Source of the DNA: Jiangella alba
Lineage (GTDB): Bacteria; Actinomycetota; Actinomycetes; Jiangellales; Jiangellaceae
DNA length: 64,000 nucleotides
NCBI RefSeq assembly: GCF_900106035.1
Contig: NZ_FNUC01000003.1
Coordinates: 1,667,501-1,731,500, forward strand
Direction of reading: 5' to 3'
Shown here: in pieces, positions 38,213 through 46,304 of the stretch
Position numbering within the stretch: position 1 is the stretch's first letter
Layout of the letters: every line of letters starts with the position of its first letter
Program-made: the position numbers and the translations under genes
The notes under the pieces: generated by a model
What the model was told of the DNA's origin: nothing
The model's input: only the letters and a program-made list of their open reading frames with translations
The model's database searches: none

Positions 38213-38520
38213 GGCGGGTGGGGCGTCACATGCGGCAGGTGAGGTGAGCGACGTCTGAGGCGGGCGGAGGCGGTCCGCGCGCTGGCGGGTGGCGCCTGAG
38301 GCGGGCGGCGGCGGTCGGCGCGCTGATGGGCGACGCTCGCAGGCGGGGCGGAAGCGGCGCACGCGCTGGTGAGTGACGTGTGAGGCGGCGGGGCTGTCCG
38401 CGCGCTGGCTGGGACGTCTGAGGCGGGTGGGGGCAGCTCGCGCGCCGGCGGGCGGCGAACGGGCGCGGGGCGGAAGCGGCGCACACGCTGGCACGCGGCG
38501 CCTGAGGCGGAGCGGTGGGC
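38210..38520 (+). repeat. Tandem repeat array, period about 42 bp
   Basis: The core tgaggcggg-type motif starts at 38210, 38256, 38297, 38381, 38419 and 38503, with degenerate copies near 38338 (cgcaggcgg) and 38461 (gggcgcggggcgg). Steps are about 38-46 bp. Between cores the sequence is similar (gg-gcggtccgcgcgctggcgggt). The first unit includes the ribH stop codon. The array fills most of the ribH-hisE gap, like a mycobacterial MIRU-type minisatellite in position and unit size. Confidence 0.75.
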
Positions 38521-38642
38521 GACGAGGGAGCCGGCCGCGCAAGCCGACCGCGCAAGCCGACCGCGCGGGCGGAAGAGCGCTGGTCGAACGGCCGGGACTG
38601 TCCGGCTCGTGAACCAGGCGGCGGCGAGGGGCACGGTATCCG

Positions 38643-38648
38643 TACCCT
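38643..38648 (+). promoter_or_regulatory. Predicted -10 box of hisE (leaderless)
   Basis: TACCCT lies 8 nt before GTG 38657 with no ribosome-binding site between. It supports the shorter hisE start. Confidence 0.5.
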
Positions 38649-38656
38649 TGTGCGAC

Positions 38657-38920
38657 GTGAAGAGTTTCGAGGACCTCTGGGTCGAGCTGTCGGCGAAGGT
38701 GGAGTCCGGTGCGGCCGGTTCCGGCACCGTCGAGGCGGTCCGCCATGGGGTCCATCACGTCGGCAAGAAGGTCGTGGAAGAGGCCGCCGAGGCGTGGATG
38801 GCGGCTGAGCACGAGAGCACCGAACGGGCAGCCGAGGAGATCTCGCAGCTGCTCTACCACGTTCAGGTGCTCATGCTCGCCCGCGGCATCACCCTCGCCG
38901 ACGTCTACGAGAGGCTCTGA
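38657..38920 (+). CDS. hisE: Phosphoribosyl-ATP diphosphatase
   Basis: An 87-residue protein for the second histidine step. It begins [15 protein letters not shown] and has the family core [19 protein letters not shown] and [18 protein letters not shown] with the acidic metal-binding residues. GTG 38657 matches the family start and has a -10 hexamer 8 nt upstream; GTG 38609 would add 16 unconserved residues. hisG follows after 1 nt. Confidence 0.92.
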   Translation: MKSFEDLWVELSAKVESGAAGSGTVEAVRHGVHHVGKKVVEEAAEAWMAAEHESTERAAEEISQLLYHVQVLMLARGITLADVYERL

Positions 38921-38921
38921 C

Positions 38922-39773
38922 ATGACGCTACGCATCGCCGTGCCCAACAAGGGCTCGCTGTCCGGACCGGCCGCAGAGATGATGCGCGAGGCCGGCTACC
39001 GGCAGCGCGCCGACGGCGGGCGTGAACTGGTGCTGCGCGATCCCGACAACGACGTCGAGTTCTTCTACCTGCGCCCGCGCGACATCGCGGTGTACGTGGG
39101 GGCGGGGACGGTCGACGCCGGGATCACGGGGCGCGATCTGCTGCTCGACTCCGGCGCGTCGGCCGAGGAACTGCTGCCGCTCGGCTTCGGCGGCTCCAGC
39201 TTCCACTTCGCGACCCGCCCGGGCACCGCCGAGAAGGTGTCCGACTTCGGCGGCCTGCGGGTCGCCACGTCGTTCCCGGGGCTCGTGCGCGACTACCTCG
39301 CCGACCGCGGCGTCGACGCGTCGGTGGTGCGGCTCGACGGCGCCGTCGAGACGGCCGTGCAGCTGGGCGTCGCCGACGTCATCGCGGACGTCGTCGAGAC
39401 AGGGACGACGCTGCGGCAGGCCGGGCTGGAGGTCATCGGCGAGCCGATCCTGCGCTCCGAGGCCGTCCTCATCGCCCGCGCCGGCGGCGAGCGTCCGCCC
39501 GCCATCGAGCTGCTGCTGCGCCGCCTCAACGGCGTCATGGTCGCCCGCGGCTACGTGATGATGGACTACGACATCCGCGCCGACCACGTCGACGAGGCCA
39601 GCGCGCTCACTCCCGGCCTCGAGTCGCCGACGGTGTCGCCGCTGCACCGCGAGGGCTGGGTCGCCGTCCGGGCCATGGTGCCGCGGGCCGAGGCGCAGAA
39701 GGTGATGGACGACCTGTGGGCGGTCGGCGCGCGGGCCATCCTCGTGACGGAGATCCTGGCCTGCCGCATCTGA
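38922..39773 (+). CDS. hisG: ATP phosphoribosyltransferase (long form)
   Basis: A 283-residue enzyme for the first, feedback-controlled step of histidine synthesis. MTLRIAVPNKGSLSGPAAEM opens the catalytic domain, VDAGITGRDLLLDSG and VADVIADVVETGTTLRQAGL follow. The C-terminal domain (from about 210, ending REGWVAVRAMVPRAEAQKVM) is the allosteric histidine-binding module of the long form. Forms a two-gene operon with hisE, as in other actinomycetes. Confidence 0.96.
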   Translation: MTLRIAVPNKGSLSGPAAEMMREAGYRQRADGGRELVLRDPDNDVEFFYLRPRDIAVYVGAGTVDAGITGRDLLLDSGASAEELLPLGFGGSSFHFATRPGTAEKVSDFGGLRVATSFPGLVRDYLADRGVDASVVRLDGAVETAVQLGVADVIADVVETGTTLRQAGLEVIGEPILRSEAVLIARAGGERPPAIELLLRRLNGVMVARGYVMMDYDIRADHVDEASALTPGLESPTVSPLHREGWVAVRAMVPRAEAQKVMDDLWAVGARAILVTEILACRI

Positions 39774-39794
39774 ACCGCCCCCGCGAGGCAGCGA

Positions 39795-39822
39795 TGCAAC
39801 CCGCAGCCACCGCCGTTCCGTG
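39795..39822 (+). promoter_or_regulatory. ECF-type promoter of sigma module 1
   Basis: TGCAACC (39795-39801) with AACC followed by 17 nt and CGTG (39819-39822). ECF sigma factors typically use AAC-containing -35 and CGT-containing -10 elements. The same arrangement stands before module 2. Confidence 0.6.
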
Positions 39823-39850
39823 CACCCGGTGAGGACCTCACCCGGAACGG
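39813..39850 (+). promoter_or_regulatory. Inverted repeat overlapping the sigma module 1 promoter
   Basis: ccgttccg (39813-39820) pairs with cggaacgg (39843-39850), and inside it ggtgag (39828-39833) with ctcacc (39837-39842). It covers the -10 and leader, so it is either an operator or an mRNA hairpin close to the start codon at 39866. Confidence 0.55.
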
Positions 39851-39865
39851 CAGCGGAGGCGGTGA

Positions 39866-40387
39866 ATGAACGACACGGACGAGGCGTCTTACAAGGACTT
39901 CGTCACTGCGCGGCGGCGTGCGCTGCTGCGAACTGCGTTCCTGATGACGGGCGATTGGCACACCGCCGAGGACCTCGTCCAAGAGGTACTGACCAAGCTG
40001 TACGTGAGCTGGCGGCGGGTGCATCGCGGCGGCGACATGATGGCGTACGCCCGGCGGGTCCTCGTCAACGCGCACATCGACGGGACCCGGCGGCCGTGGC
40101 GGCGGGAGCATGCCGTCGACGTCGTACCGGACCGTCCCGCCGCTGACTCGGCGGAGTCCGGCGATCCGTACACGCGGGAGCGGCTGCTGGCGGCGCTGGC
40201 GGTCGTCCCGCCGCGGCAGCGGGCGACGCTCGTGTTGCGGTTCTGGGAGGACCTCGGCGTCGAGCAGGTCGCCGACCTCATGAACTGCAGTTCCGGCAAC
40301 GTCAAGAGCCAGACGGCGCGCGGCCTGGAGCGGCTGCGCGGCGTGCTCGGCTCCGAGGCATTCACGGAATCGAAGGAGACGTCATGA
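39866..40387 (+). CDS. SigE-family ECF RNA polymerase sigma factor (module 1)
   Basis: A 173-residue sigma factor. Region 2 has LLRTAFLMTGDWHTAEDLVQ and TKLYVSWRRV; region 4 has PPRQRATLVLRFWEDLGVEQ and the recognition helix CSSGNVKSQTARGLERLR. No extra C-terminal domain. It overlaps the downstream membrane protein by 4 nt, and a near-identical module lies 1.3 kb downstream. The promoter carries the same AACC-N17-CGT pattern as module 2, suggesting autoregulation or cross-regulation. Confidence 0.92.
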   Translation: MNDTDEASYKDFVTARRRALLRTAFLMTGDWHTAEDLVQEVLTKLYVSWRRVHRGGDMMAYARRVLVNAHIDGTRRPWRREHAVDVVPDRPAADSAESGDPYTRERLLAALAVVPPRQRATLVLRFWEDLGVEQVADLMNCSSGNVKSQTARGLERLRGVLGSEAFTESKETS

Positions 40388-41634
40388 CCGAGCCCACGAT
40401 CAGGGACCTGTTCCAGAAGACGTTGACCGGCGAGCCGGCCCAGCCTGTCGTTGCCGACGAGGACGTGGTCCGCGGCCGCGCCCGGGTACGGCGGCTGTGG
40501 CGCCGCCGCATCGCCGGCGGCGCGGCCGTCCTGGCGGTCGCCGGCCTCGGCGCGGCGGCGGTCCCGGCCGTTCTCGACGACGACCGCGACAACGTGGCGT
40601 CGGCCGATGGCGCGGGGAACCCGGCCGACTACCCGCCGCAGATCGGCGCCGACCCGGTCAAGCAACGCATGTGGGACGCGATCGAGTCGGCGCTGCCGGC
40701 CGGTGTCGAGGTCGTCCCCGCCGAGGACCTCGAACACGAGGTCGTGCCGGCGCCCGGCCCGAGTATCGAGGTGTACCTGACGCGCGGCACCACCGGTGCG
40801 GCCTTCCCCCTCGTCGTGACGTTGGAGCCGACCCGGACCGACCTGCCCGAGTACCGGCCGTGCACCGATCCCGGCCCGCTCGAGGGCACCCCGAGCCAGT
40901 GGCTGAACTGCACGGAGGGCCGTGACGACGACGGCGTCTACCGGGCCGCCGGCGATCTGAACGACCTGCACACGACAGCGGTGCTCGCGGAGGACGACCA
41001 CGCCTCCGTCACCGTGCACTGGCGCGTCGCTCCGCTCGAAGTGTCCGGCGACCAGCCGTCGCCGGGCAGCCCGCCCAGCGCACTGGCGCTGGATCGCGGC
41101 GAGGGCGCGGCGATCGCCGACGCGGTGCTCGCGGCCGCCGCGGACCTCGACGCCGCCGACCTCACCAGCGGCGTTCAGCTCGAGGCCGTCGCCGACGCGT
41201 GGCTGGAGGTCCGGAACGTCATGGAGGAAGCCCTCGGTGGTGAGATCACGGTGGTCAGGTCGGAGGACCCGGTCGTCGACCTGCAGGACGCCGAGCACCA
41301 GGCCGGCACCGTCATGGCCGAGTACGTGGCCGACGACGGCGTCACGGTGGAGCTCTGGTTCTGGCAGCGGCCGCGGGTGTCCGAGCCGATGTGCGTCCAG
41401 CTGATCTCGCAGTGCGCCTCGGTCACCGGCGTGATGGAGGCACCGGGCGGGGCGTTCATGGTCGGCAGCATCAGTGGGCCCGGCACGCCGGTGGGGATGC
41501 GCGGCAGCACCTGGGTCCGGGTCGCCTCCCGTACCCCGGGCGACGAGCGGCTGCCGGCCCTCCTCGACGACGCTCACCAGGTGCTCCAGGAGCAGCTGGC
41601 GCCCCTGGTCGAAGCGCCACTGGACGCCGGCTGA
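40384..41634 (+). CDS. Membrane-anchored partner of sigma module 1 (putative anti-sigma)
   Basis: A 416-residue protein. The first 35 residues are cytosolic (TIRDLFQKTLTGEPAQPVVA), a basic RVRRLWRRR is followed by one transmembrane segment (GGAAVLAVAGLGAAAVPAVL, about 42-61), and the rest is outside. No zinc-binding HxxxCxxC anti-sigma motif is seen, so an anti-sigma role rests on coupling and topology alone. The outer domain has conserved Cys-containing blocks shared with the module 2 protein (YRPCTDPG and WLNCTEG; here PEFEPCTTP and WDSCAQG). Confidence 0.75.
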   Translation: MTEPTIRDLFQKTLTGEPAQPVVADEDVVRGRARVRRLWRRRIAGGAAVLAVAGLGAAAVPAVLDDDRDNVASADGAGNPADYPPQIGADPVKQRMWDAIESALPAGVEVVPAEDLEHEVVPAPGPSIEVYLTRGTTGAAFPLVVTLEPTRTDLPEYRPCTDPGPLEGTPSQWLNCTEGRDDDGVYRAAGDLNDLHTTAVLAEDDHASVTVHWRVAPLEVSGDQPSPGSPPSALALDRGEGAAIADAVLAAAADLDAADLTSGVQLEAVADAWLEVRNVMEEALGGEITVVRSEDPVVDLQDAEHQAGTVMAEYVADDGVTVELWFWQRPRVSEPMCVQLISQCASVTGVMEAPGGAFMVGSISGPGTPVGMRGSTWVRVASRTPGDERLPALLDDAHQVLQEQLAPLVEAPLDAG

Positions 41635-41640
41635 GCCCGA

Positions 41641-41668
41641 TGCAACCCGGAACGCCTCCGCTACCGTC
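41641..41668 (+). promoter_or_regulatory. ECF-type promoter of sigma module 2
   Basis: TGCAACC (41641-41647), with AACC followed by 17 nt and CGTC (41665-41668). Matches the module 1 promoter in both elements and spacing. Confidence 0.65.
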
Positions 41669-41710
41669 CTAGGGGTGACGGGCGCAGTCAGTGCGTGGGG
41701 GAGGCGGTGC

Positions 41711-42232
41711 ATGGCGATCGACGAGGCGTCGTACCGGGAGTTCGTGTTGGTGCGGCGCCGTGGCCTGCTGCGCACCGCGTACCTGCTGACCGGTGACTGG
41801 CACGCCGCCGAGGACCTCGTCCAGGAGACCCTGACGAAGCTGTACCTGAGTTGGCGCCGGGTCCGCCGCCGCGAGGACGCGCCGTCGTACGCCCGCCGCA
41901 TCATGCTCAACGCCTACGTCGACAGCACCCGGCGCCCGTGGCGGCGCGAGCAGGCCGTCCCCGTCGTGCCGGACCGCCCCGGCGGCGACGACCCGGCCGA
42001 CGCCGGCGACCCCGGCACCAGGTCGCGGCTCATGACGGCGCTCGCGGCGGTGCCGCCGCGTCAGCGGGCGGTGCTCGTGCTGCGGTTCTGGGAGGATCTC
42101 GCGGTCGAGCAGGTGGCCGAGCTGCTCGACTGCAGCACCGGCAACGTCAAGAGCCAGTCGGCACGCGGCCTGGACCGGCTGCGCGAGGTGCTCGGCCCGG
42201 CCCAGCTCGCCTCGATCAGGGAGGCGCGATGA
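41711..42232 (+). CDS. SigE-family ECF RNA polymerase sigma factor (module 2)
   Basis: A 173-residue paralogue of the sigma factor at 39866, the same length. Region 2 is LLRTAYLLTGDWHAAEDLVQ, region 4 PPRQRAVLVLRFWEDLAVEQ and CSTGNVKSQSARGLDRLRE. ATG 41711 follows gggggagg. Overlaps the partner gene by 4 nt. Confidence 0.92.
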   Translation: MAIDEASYREFVLVRRRGLLRTAYLLTGDWHAAEDLVQETLTKLYLSWRRVRRREDAPSYARRIMLNAYVDSTRRPWRREQAVPVVPDRPGGDDPADAGDPGTRSRLMTALAAVPPRQRAVLVLRFWEDLAVEQVAELLDCSTGNVKSQSARGLDRLREVLGPAQLASIREAR

Positions 42233-43470
42233 CCGACGACGCGCTCAGGGAACTGTTCGCCGACGCGCTCCTCGACGAGCCGGACCGCATGGTGTCGCCG
42301 GACGACGACATCGCCCGCGGCCGCGCCCGCCGGGCCAGGCGCCGCCGCGGCCGCATCACCGCCGGCGTCGTCGGCGTCCTCGCGGCCGGCTCGCTCGGCC
42401 TGATCGGGCCGTCGCTCATGCCCGACGACGGCGCACCGGCGGCGGCCGGCGGCACGGCGCCCGAGGACCAGGTCTGGCCCTACGACGGCGCCGCACGGTC
42501 GTCGGCCCGCGAACCCGGCGGGTTGACCGGTGGAACGCAGGAGGCCGAGGCACAGACCAGCGGCGTGACGTCCGCCGACCTGCCGTCGGCGGTCGTGGAC
42601 GCGCTGCCGGCCGACCTCCAGGTGCTGCACCAGGAGTACTACCCGACCCTCCAGCCGGTCATGCAGCTCCAGGTGCAGCGAGACGACGTCGCGTTCCACA
42701 TCATCGTCCGCCTCCAGGACGCCCGGCCCGACCTGCCGGAGTTCGAGCCGTGCACGACACCGGTGGAGATCCCCGACGGCGTGGCCCGGTGGGATTCCTG
42801 CGCGCAGGGCTACGACGACCAGGGTCGCTGGCGCGTCCTCGGATACGCCGGGCCGACCCTGGGAGTGGCCATCGCCGAAGGCGGCAGCGCGTCGGCCATG
42901 GTGTCGTGGATGCGCGACCCCATCGAGGCCGCCGACGGCAGGCGGACCGAGGGAGACCTCGCCGAGACGCTGACGTCCGACGAGGCGAACGGCATCGTGG
43001 AGGCGGTTTGGGAGGTCGGCGCCCGCGCCGACGCCGCGGACCTCACGTCGGGGTTCGACCTGGCTGCGACGCTCCGGGCCTGGCCGGACATCGAGCTGGC
43101 CCTCGAGGCCGTGACGGGGCTCGGCCCGCTGACCCGGGTGGAGTTCGAGGGGAACGACCCGTCACAGATCCGTGCGCGGTACGTCAACGCGGACCGCATC
43201 GAGGTCGCGCTGACCATCTGGCAGGACGACCGGTTCTACGACAACCTGTGCACGGGGCCGAAGCCTCGGACGTGCGAGTCCTGGAACACCGGGCCGCCGG
43301 ACGATCCCCGGTTGGAGCAGCCGATACTCGATTGGGCGCTGGCCGACGAGGGCCTCGGACACGTGCTGATCACCACCAGTGCAGTGGTGGGCGTCGTCCG
43401 GGTCGGCGACACGTTGCGCCAGATCATTCCCCGTCGTGTGAGCGTCACGCCGGCATCGAACCCGGACTAG
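42229..43470 (+). CDS. Membrane-anchored partner of sigma module 2 (putative anti-sigma)
   Basis: A 413-residue paralogue of the protein at 40384, with the same plan: ALRELFADALLDEPDRMVSP in the cytosol, a basic stretch (RARRARRRRGR), one transmembrane segment (ITAGVVGVLAAGSLGLIGPS, about 44-63) and a large outer domain. ATG 42229 overlaps the sigma stop by 4 nt; a longer upstream frame is a shadow. Its stop shares CTAG with the convergent MOSC gene. No classical anti-sigma zinc motif. Confidence 0.75.
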   Translation: MTDDALRELFADALLDEPDRMVSPDDDIARGRARRARRRRGRITAGVVGVLAAGSLGLIGPSLMPDDGAPAAAGGTAPEDQVWPYDGAARSSAREPGGLTGGTQEAEAQTSGVTSADLPSAVVDALPADLQVLHQEYYPTLQPVMQLQVQRDDVAFHIIVRLQDARPDLPEFEPCTTPVEIPDGVARWDSCAQGYDDQGRWRVLGYAGPTLGVAIAEGGSASAMVSWMRDPIEAADGRRTEGDLAETLTSDEANGIVEAVWEVGARADAADLTSGFDLAATLRAWPDIELALEAVTGLGPLTRVEFEGNDPSQIRARYVNADRIEVALTIWQDDRFYDNLCTGPKPRTCESWNTGPPDDPRLEQPILDWALADEGLGHVLITTSAVVGVVRVGDTLRQIIPRRVSVTPASNPD

Positions 43471-44297
43471 CCCGCGGTGACCTCGACGGCGTCGCCGAGG
43501 GAGAGGAGGCCGGGGGCGTCGGGGACGAGGTTCATGCCGAACCAGACCTTGCCGTCCCAGCGGCGGTGCCGGGCCAGCGTGCGCAGCGGCTCCTTGCCGC
43601 GCGCCCGGGTGTCGGGGTCGATGGTGGTGAGGACGCAGCGGTCGCACAGCTTGACGGCGCGGAAGGGGACGTCGCCGATGCGGAGACGGCACCAGGTGTC
43701 CTCGGCGAACGCGTCGGAGCCGTCGACGACGACGCTGGGGCGGAACCGGCGCATGGGCAACGGTTCGGCCGGCGGGTCCTCGCCGCGCAGCAGCGCCTCC
43801 TCGACCACCCAGTCGTTCAGGCGGGCCAGCGACCCGGTGGTCGTGAGCAGCAGCGGGAACGCGTCGGCGAACGAGACGCGGTCGGCGGGCAGGCCGTAGG
43901 CGGGGTTCACCGGCCGCCGGGTGGGGTCGTCGAGCCAGACGAGGCGGACGTCGTGGTCGAGCAGCTTGCCGAACCAGGCGTCGGCGGCGGCGCTGGGCCG
44001 GACGGCGTCGAGGGTGTTCTTCCAGATCTGCACCGGCACGTACTCGTGCGTCCCGGTGGCGTCGACCTCCAGCGGCGCCGCGTGCGGGCCCTCCAGCCGG
44101 AGCCGCCCCCGTCCCAGCGGCGTGGCGGTGACGCTCAGCAGCGCCGGCCACACCCGCGCGGTGACGACGTAGCCGGCGTCGTCGACGACCATCCAGCGGC
44201 GGTCGTCGGCCAGCCCCCAGGGCTCGACCTCGGCCTCGGTGCGCGACTGCCCACGCGTCGACTTGACGGGGTAGATGTTCAGCTCGACGACGCGCAC
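43467..44297 (-). CDS. MOSC domain-containing protein
   Basis: A 276-residue protein. An N-terminal MOSC_N beta-barrel (VVELNIYPVKSTRGQSRTEA, WGLADDRRWMVVD) is followed by the MOSC domain with FRAVKLCDRCVLTTIDPDTR and KVWFGMNLVPD. MOSC proteins bind the molybdenum cofactor or handle sulfur; the invariant Cys is in KLCDRC. mARC-like reductase activity is possible. GTG 44297 is chosen because TAGCGT lies 7 nt upstream and the family N-terminus starts there. Confidence 0.9.
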   Translation of the reverse strand: MRVVELNIYPVKSTRGQSRTEAEVEPWGLADDRRWMVVDDAGYVVTARVWPALLSVTATPLGRGRLRLEGPHAAPLEVDATGTHEYVPVQIWKNTLDAVRPSAAADAWFGKLLDHDVRLVWLDDPTRRPVNPAYGLPADRVSFADAFPLLLTTTGSLARLNDWVVEEALLRGEDPPAEPLPMRRFRPSVVVDGSDAFAEDTWCRLRIGDVPFRAVKLCDRCVLTTIDPDTRARGKEPLRTLARHRRWDGKVWFGMNLVPDAPGLLSLGDAVEVTAG

Positions 44298-44304
44298 ACG
44301 GCCA

Positions 44305-44310
44305 ACGCTA
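44305..44310 (-). promoter_or_regulatory. Predicted -10 box of the MOSC gene (leaderless)
   Basis: Minus-strand TAGCGT ends 7 nt before GTG 44297. It overlaps the 3' end of the P-loop kinase gene upstream. Confidence 0.5.
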
Positions 44311-44910
44311 TCCGCTCGCCGCCGTGGCGACGACCTCACGGGCGGGGTCGTGCGGGACCGGCGACGCGGTGTCGACAAGCAGGTCGGCCCGCTCGCGGGT
44401 GCGCTCGGCCGCGAACAGCGCCTCCTCCTGACGGGCCCAGCGCGCCCAGTGCGGCCGGAAGCCGTCGCCGTCGCGCTCGAAACCGCGGGCCTGACGCAGG
44501 TCGTGCGGCGCGTCGACCCACAGCAGCAGCGACAGGTACGGCGCGCCGGGCGTGGACCCGCTGCCGCAGCCCTCGACGACGAGCACCGGCACGGCCGGGA
44601 CGTCCACCCAGCCGGCCCAGCGGTCCGCCTGCCAGTCCCACCGCCGGTACCGCGCCGGACGGCCCTCGGCCAGCGGCCGCAGCACCTCGGCGGCGACGGC
44701 GGCAGCGGCGTGCGCGAGCCCGTCCCAGCCGGGGTAGAGGTCGTCCATGTGCAGCACGGGCGCGTCGTCGAGCCGCGCCGCCAGCCGCCCGGCCAGCGTC
44801 GTCTTGCCGGACCCGGCCGGCCCGTCGACGGCGACGACGATGGTGGCGCCGGCCCGGGGCGGCAGCGACCGGACCCGCGCCGCCAGGTCGTCGAACGTCA
44901 GAACCGGCAC
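44308..44910 (-). CDS. P-loop uridine kinase-like protein
   Basis: A 200-residue P-loop NTPase. Walker A is GPAGSGKTT near 28, followed by PVLHMDDLYPGWDGL near 50 with the acidic substrate-site residues, VLVVEGCGSG near 105, and LWVDAPHDLRQARGFERDGD near 125. This layout resembles uridine kinases and related nucleoside or sugar kinases; the substrate is unknown. The GTG start shares its first base with the stop of the upstream PLP enzyme (TAGTG), so the two are co-translated. Confidence 0.82.
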   Translation of the reverse strand: MPVLTFDDLAARVRSLPPRAGATIVVAVDGPAGSGKTTLAGRLAARLDDAPVLHMDDLYPGWDGLAHAAAAVAAEVLRPLAEGRPARYRRWDWQADRWAGWVDVPAVPVLVVEGCGSGSTPGAPYLSLLLWVDAPHDLRQARGFERDGDGFRPHWARWARQEEALFAAERTRERADLLVDTASPVPHDPAREVVATAASG

Positions 44911-46208
44911 TAGAGGAACGTCTTGCCGTCCCCGCGGTACGTCGCGATGGTGTCGACCAGCCGCTCGCCGCGCACGAGGTAGTACTGGTCGAACCGCTCG
45001 GCCAGCTCGCCGGCCTTGCCGTGCCGGAACCAGACGCGGTCGCCGAGGGCGAGGTCGTCGGCGGGGGAGCCGAGCAGCGGCGTCTGCGCCTCGCCGGCGC
45101 CTTCGTCCTTGTCGAGCGTCAGGCCCTCGGGCAGCCACGGCACCGGCAGGCGGTCGTCGCCGGCGGCGCCGCTGGCGACGTAGCCGCCGCCCTGGACGGT
45201 GACGACGCCCGGCCCGGGCCGGCGCACCACCGGCACCGCGAAGAACGCCGCCGGACGCGGCGAGAAGCTGGTGTAGCCGTCGAACAGCCGCGGCGCCAGC
45301 AGCCCCGACCCGGCGGTGACCTCGGTGATGGACACGTCGGACACGGTGCGCTCGACCGAGCCGCTGCCGCCGCCGTTGACGAACTCGAGGTCGGCGAACT
45401 TGCGCACCGCCTCGACCGCCTCGACCCGCCGCTCGGACAGCTCGGCCCACGACCGCTTCTGCATGGAGCGCACCATGCGCCCGCGCCAGCCGCGCCCGGG
45501 CGGGGCGTCCTGGACGCCGGCGATCTGCGACTCGTAGCCCATGACGCCGACCAGCCGGAACCCCGGCCGCGACTGCACCGCGTGGGCCAGCCGGACGAGG
45601 TCGTCGACGGCGTGCAGCGGCGACCGCTTCGCCCCGACCCGCATGCGCCCGCCCAGCGGCTGCCAGGAGAGGTCCAGCTCGAGGCAGACCCGGATCTCGA
45701 CCCGCCCGTCGGTCGGCGCCACGGCGTCGACGAGGTCGAGCTGCGCGACGTCGTCGACCATGAGCGTGATGCCGGCCGCCAGCTCGTCGTCGCCGGCCAG
45801 CCGGGCCAGGCCGCGGCGGTCGGCGGTGGGGTAGCCGACGACGACGTCGGAGCTGAGCTCGGTGCCCACGAGCCACAGCGCCTCGGACAGCGTCAGCGCC
45901 AGCACGCCGTGGAAGCCGTCGCGGCCCAGCACGTCGCGCAGCAGCATGCGGCTGCGCAGTGACTTGCTGGCCACCCGGATGGGCTTGCCCGCCGCGCGCC
46001 TGACGAGGTCGGCGGCGTTGACGTCCCACGCCTCCATGTCGATGGCGGCGAGCGGCGCCTCGAAACCGGCCGTGGCCGTGTTCAGCCGGTGCCGCAGATC
46101 GGCGCGCGAACTGGCCACCGGCGGCGCCGCGGGGTCGGGGGCGGCTGGCGGCGGCGGGACGTCGGGCACGGTGGCGTCGGCATCGGCATCGGGCACGGTG
46201 ATCTCCAC
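44910..46208 (-). CDS. PLP-dependent amino acid deaminase/aldolase (alanine racemase-like fold)
   Basis: A 432-residue protein. After a Pro/Ala-rich N-terminus, the fold-type III barrel begins at LAAIDMEAWDVNAADLV. The PLP lysine is in IRVASKSLRSRMLL near 79, and QPLGGRMRVGAKRSPLH and GVMGYESQIAGVQDAP follow. The C-terminal part has TVQGGGYVASGAAGDD and DRVWFRHGKAGELAERF, as in D-threonine aldolase/deaminase relatives. The exact reaction is not determined. GTG 46208 is used. Confidence 0.82.
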   Translation of the reverse strand: MEITVPDADADATVPDVPPPPAAPDPAAPPVASSRADLRHRLNTATAGFEAPLAAIDMEAWDVNAADLVRRAAGKPIRVASKSLRSRMLLRDVLGRDGFHGVLALTLSEALWLVGTELSSDVVVGYPTADRRGLARLAGDDELAAGITLMVDDVAQLDLVDAVAPTDGRVEIRVCLELDLSWQPLGGRMRVGAKRSPLHAVDDLVRLAHAVQSRPGFRLVGVMGYESQIAGVQDAPPGRGWRGRMVRSMQKRSWAELSERRVEAVEAVRKFADLEFVNGGGSGSVERTVSDVSITEVTAGSGLLAPRLFDGYTSFSPRPAAFFAVPVVRRPGPGVVTVQGGGYVASGAAGDDRLPVPWLPEGLTLDKDEGAGEAQTPLLGSPADDLALGDRVWFRHGKAGELAERFDQYYLVRGERLVDTIATYRGDGKTFL

Positions 46209-46291
46209 AGCGAATCCTTACCAGATCGGGACGATCGTGGCTATGCCCGCCATCGCGGGCGACCCCATCCTGCCGCAGGGTACTGGAGCCC

Positions 46292-46297
46292 TAAGCT
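46292..46297 (+). promoter_or_regulatory. Predicted -10 box of the SixA-like gene (leaderless)
   Basis: TAAGCT lies 7 nt before ATG 46305, with no ribosome-binding site between. Confidence 0.5.
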
Positions 46298-46304
46298 TGC
46301 ATGG

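Noticed and set aside
38210..38520. CRISPR array
   Set aside because: Units are contiguous and degenerate without unique spacers, and no cas genes are present.
38609..38656. Upstream GTG 38609 as hisE start
   Set aside because: Adds 16 residues not found in the family, whereas GTG 38657 fits both family length and the -10 hexamer.
42750..45962. Plus-strand open frame of 1070 codons across sigma partner 2 to the PLP enzyme
   Set aside because: Crosses several genes, lacks any domain and is rich in Arg, Gln and Pro as expected for a GC-frame shadow.
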